Assembly: GCA_049794535.1 (NCBI GenBank)
Contig: JBARCX010000107.1
Location: 1 to 17,355 of the forward strand
Direction: 5' to 3'
Length of the DNA stretch: 17,355 nucleotides
From: JBARCX01 sp049794535
GTDB taxonomy: Bacteria > Pseudomonadota > Gammaproteobacteria > Xanthomonadales > Rhodanobacteraceae
The notes under the pieces are model-generated. The model worked only from the letters and a program-made list of their open reading frames with translations. It searched no databases and was not told where the DNA came from. The position numbers and the translations under genes were made by a program. This document shows positions 15,526 to 17,355 of the stretch, one piece after another. Within the stretch, counting starts at the first letter, position 1, and every line of letters begins with the position of its first letter.

Positions 15526-16857
15526 ATGTTTCGATACAACCTTGAATTAGCCTTGCATGGCTTACGCCGTTTTCCTAAAAGCACGGTGCTTGCTGTCATC
15601 ACAGTGGCGATGGGCTTGTCGGCAAGCATGACAACGTTGACGTTGCTACACATGTTGTCGGCGGATCCGTTGCCAGGGCGAAGCCAGAATTTGTACTTGG
15701 CCTGGGTAGATACGGTGCAGGCAAAGCCGCAAAACTACACGTCATTGAACGACGTGAATACCGTTAATTACAAACGCATCAAGATGCCCGATGTAAAGGC
15801 GTTGATGGCTTCGCATCGGGCCACGAGGCAGGCAGCCATGGCCGATATGACAGCTGACGTCGAGACGATCGACGGCAAGCATGTCCAGCAGTTTCAGGAA
15901 TTGCTGGCAACGACCAGCGATTTTGTACCGATGTTTGGTGTGGCGCTTCGCTCCGGACGAAGCTGGAGTTCCGCTGAGGATGACGCACATGCACCGGTAG
16001 CGGTCATCGATACAAACCTGGCGCAGAAACTATTCGGCAACGCCAATGCATTGGGGCAGAGTATTCACATAAAGGACACCGTGTTCCGGGTCATTGGCGT
16101 TGTCAGCCCGTTTGCACCGCAACCGCATTTCTATGGATTGAATGCGTGGACATTCAGCAGTAGCGATGCGAACGATGTGTTTGTGCCGTACACAGCAGCA
16201 CTGGATGCCGGGTTGCAGCCAAATAGCTACGATCTGTGTGACGTGGGTACGAAGAAGAAGTCGGTCTTTGATATCAATACGACGCATTGCTCCTGGCTCA
16301 GCTATTGGGTGCAGCTGGACACGTCACAGCAAGTATTGGATTACCGCGCCTATCTTGATCACTACATGGAGCAGAACAAGTTGCTTTCTGGTGATGGTAA
16401 GCCGGCGAAAGCAGGGTTATTTAGTGCTGCCGAGTGGTTGGCAATGCAAAATGTGGTGCCTGATAACGTGCGATTAAATGTGTGGCTAGCCGGATCGTTC
16501 CTACTTCTGTGCATGGTCAACGTGGCCGGTCTGCTGGCGGCCAAGTTTCTGCGTCGTAGCGGTGAGATCGGCATCCGGCGTGCGCTGGGTGCGCCACGTC
16601 GTGCGGTGTTCATACAGCACGTGCTGGAAGCCAGTGCGATAAGCGTTATGGGCGGTGTACTAGCGTTGCCGCTGACATTGTGCGGGCTCTGGATTTTACG
16701 AAAGCAGGATCAGGGGTTCACCGATCTGGCACAGCTCGACCCGTTGATGTTCATAGCGTTGTTTATGTTGGCGTTGGTGGTAGGAGTAATCGTGGGACTG
16801 CTGCCGTCATGGCGCGCCTCCACGGTAGAGCCTGGGTTACAGGTCAAGAGCGCTTAA
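15526..16857 (+). CDS. A7: MacB/FtsX-like ABC transporter permease, A type
   Basis: This 443-residue protein is the longest of the array. It is closest to A6 (FELALRGLRK / LELALHGLRR, CMVNVAGLLAA, VLALPLTL). The extra length is mainly in the first periplasmic third, a polar Asn/Lys/Thr-rich stretch (about 15718-15785), and between Cys238 and Cys255, which are 17 residues apart. The coupling motif is EIGIRRALGA from Glu347. The ribosome-binding site is AAGGGG at 15510-15515, 10 bases before the ATG. The stop TAA (16855-16857) is fused with AGGTGGTGA serving B7. Confidence 0.95.
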   Translation: MFRYNLELALHGLRRFPKSTVLAVITVAMGLSASMTTLTLLHMLSADPLPGRSQNLYLAWVDTVQAKPQNYTSLNDVNTVNYKRIKMPDVKALMASHRATRQAAMADMTADVETIDGKHVQQFQELLATTSDFVPMFGVALRSGRSWSSAEDDAHAPVAVIDTNLAQKLFGNANALGQSIHIKDTVFRVIGVVSPFAPQPHFYGLNAWTFSSSDANDVFVPYTAALDAGLQPNSYDLCDVGTKKKSVFDINTTHCSWLSYWVQLDTSQQVLDYRAYLDHYMEQNKLLSGDGKPAKAGLFSAAEWLAMQNVVPDNVRLNVWLAGSFLLLCMVNVAGLLAAKFLRRSGEIGIRRALGAPRRAVFIQHVLEASAISVMGGVLALPLTLCGLWILRKQDQGFTDLAQLDPLMFIALFMLALVVGVIVGLLPSWRASTVEPGLQVKSA

Positions 16858-16865
16858 GGTGGTGA
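16855..16865 (+). promoter_or_regulatory. Stop-fused ribosome-binding site of B7
   Basis: TAAGGTGGTGA begins with the A7 stop and offers two overlapping matches (AGGTGG, GGTGA) to the 16S 3' end, just ahead of ATG 16868. Confidence 0.75.
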
Positions 16866-16867
16866 AT

Positions 16868-17355
16868 ATGTCAATACGAACCATGTTTTCCACATTGTTC
16901 CGCAGTAGCTTGATGCCTGCGATGGTGCTGTTGCAGGTGGCGCTGGCGTGCGCAATTTTGTGCAACGTTTTGTTCTTGGTCTGGCAACAGTTGGGGCCGA
17001 TGCTTGCACCCAGTGGCATTGCCGCGAATGAACTGATCATGGTGGATCAGGTGGCATCGTCGCAGCGACCGTGGACAGCTGCTGAAGTCCGTGATGGTGA
17101 GGATGCTTTGCGTCAAGCTTCTGGTGTGCGTGCGGCTTCAGCGGCGTTTGGTTTGCCGATGGTGTCCAGCGTATTGATCGACCTTTCCTTGCAAGGCACG
17201 AGTGGCGCGAAGGTCGGTGTCAATGCCTATATGGGTGACGGGCTAGTAAATACCCTTGGCCTGCAGTTGATAGCGGGGCGCGATTTTCTACCGACTGACT
17301 ATAGTGTTTATGGTTTGACTGATGATAGTCAGGGCATAGAAGGGCTGGGTGTGCC
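16868..17355 (+). CDS. B7: MacB/FtsX-like ABC transporter permease, B type (partial)
   Basis: The first 162 codons of a B-type permease are present; the gene is cut by the window edge, not broken. It shows TM1 with ACAILCNV (about residues 17-40), a periplasmic start with VDQVASSQ resembling B6, and the AGRDFLPTDY motif that opens the variable loop. That loop (from about 17283) is locally AT-richer than the surroundings and different in sequence from B6. The coupling motif and TM2-TM4 lie outside the window. The start MSIRTMF aligns with B6. About 250 further residues are expected. Confidence 0.9.
   Translation, partial: MSIRTMFSTLFRSSLMPAMVLLQVALACAILCNVLFLVWQQLGPMLAPSGIAANELIMVDQVASSQRPWTAAEVRDGEDALRQASGVRAASAAFGLPMVSSVLIDLSLQGTSGAKVGVNAYMGDGLVNTLGLQLIAGRDFLPTDYSVYGLTDDSQGIEGLGV

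Larger units (their letters stand above)
65..17355 (+). repeat. Tandem array of seven diverged A-B permease cassettes
   Basis: Seven direct, head-to-tail repeats of about 2.5 kb lie at 65-2600, 2600-5114, 5155-7717, 7750-10303, 10335-12867, 12916-15494 and 15526->17355 (the last cut by the window edge). Each unit encodes one A-type and one B-type MacB/FtsX-like permease. Units are diverged in DNA sequence (mostly only short identical runs remain) but colinear in protein sequence. Closest relatives are neighbours: units 2 and 3, 4 and 5, 6 and 7, with unit 1 standing apart. No unit is broken by a frameshift or internal stop. The array continues beyond the right edge and may begin left of the window. 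Confidence 0.93.

Noticed and set aside
65..17355. Assembly or sequencing duplication as the source of the repeats
   Set aside because: Units are strongly diverged at the DNA level with different lengths, indels and loop sequences, so they are old paralogues and not copied reads.

Overview
The whole 17.4-kb window is one + strand array of membrane-protein genes: seven consecutive two-gene units, each an 'A' permease (433-443 aa) followed by a 'B' permease (401-417 aa). All fourteen proteins look like stand-alone MacB/FtsX-type (type VII ABC) permease subunits: an N-terminal membrane helix, a large periplasmic domain of roughly 250 residues, three C-terminal membrane helices, and a cytoplasmic loop carrying the coupling motif xGxRRAxGA. 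Thirteen genes are complete and intact; the fourteenth (B7) runs off the right edge. I see no ATP-binding cassette gene, HlyD/MacA-type adaptor, outer-membrane channel, regulator, RNA gene or mobile element.

Layout: A1 65-1366, B1 1368-2600; A2 2600-3901, B2 3909-5114; A3 5155-6456, B3 6464-7717; A4 7750-9057, B4 9068-10303; A5 10335-11639, B5 11650-12867; A6 12916-14238, B6 14250-15494; A7 15526-16857, B7 16868->17355. A and B within a unit are 1-11 nt apart, and the A stop codon is usually part of the B ribosome-binding site. Units are 31-48 nt apart, except units 1 and 2, which overlap by one base. No stretch over 64 nt is non-coding, and no terminator or internal promoter is evident, so this looks like the middle of one long operon.

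By sequence the units group as 1, (2,3), (4,5), (6,7), with A and B giving the same grouping. The array therefore probably grew by duplication of whole A-B cassettes. Membrane and coupling parts are conserved, while particular periplasmic segments vary strongly. A and B keep different signatures: A has Glu at the head of the coupling motif, a CxxN in TM2 and a periplasmic Cys pair; B lacks that Glu and has CAxxCN in TM1. This fits seven heterodimeric permeases sharing an ATPase (and perhaps an adaptor) encoded elsewhere, or combinatorial pairing among subunits. That model is inference; substrates are unknown.

Organism: moderately high GC, GTG/ATG starts and strong AGGTGA/AAGGAG ribosome-binding sites indicate a Gram-negative proteobacterium. 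From memory of similar paired permeases I would guess Xanthomonadales (Rhodanobacteraceae-like), with low confidence.
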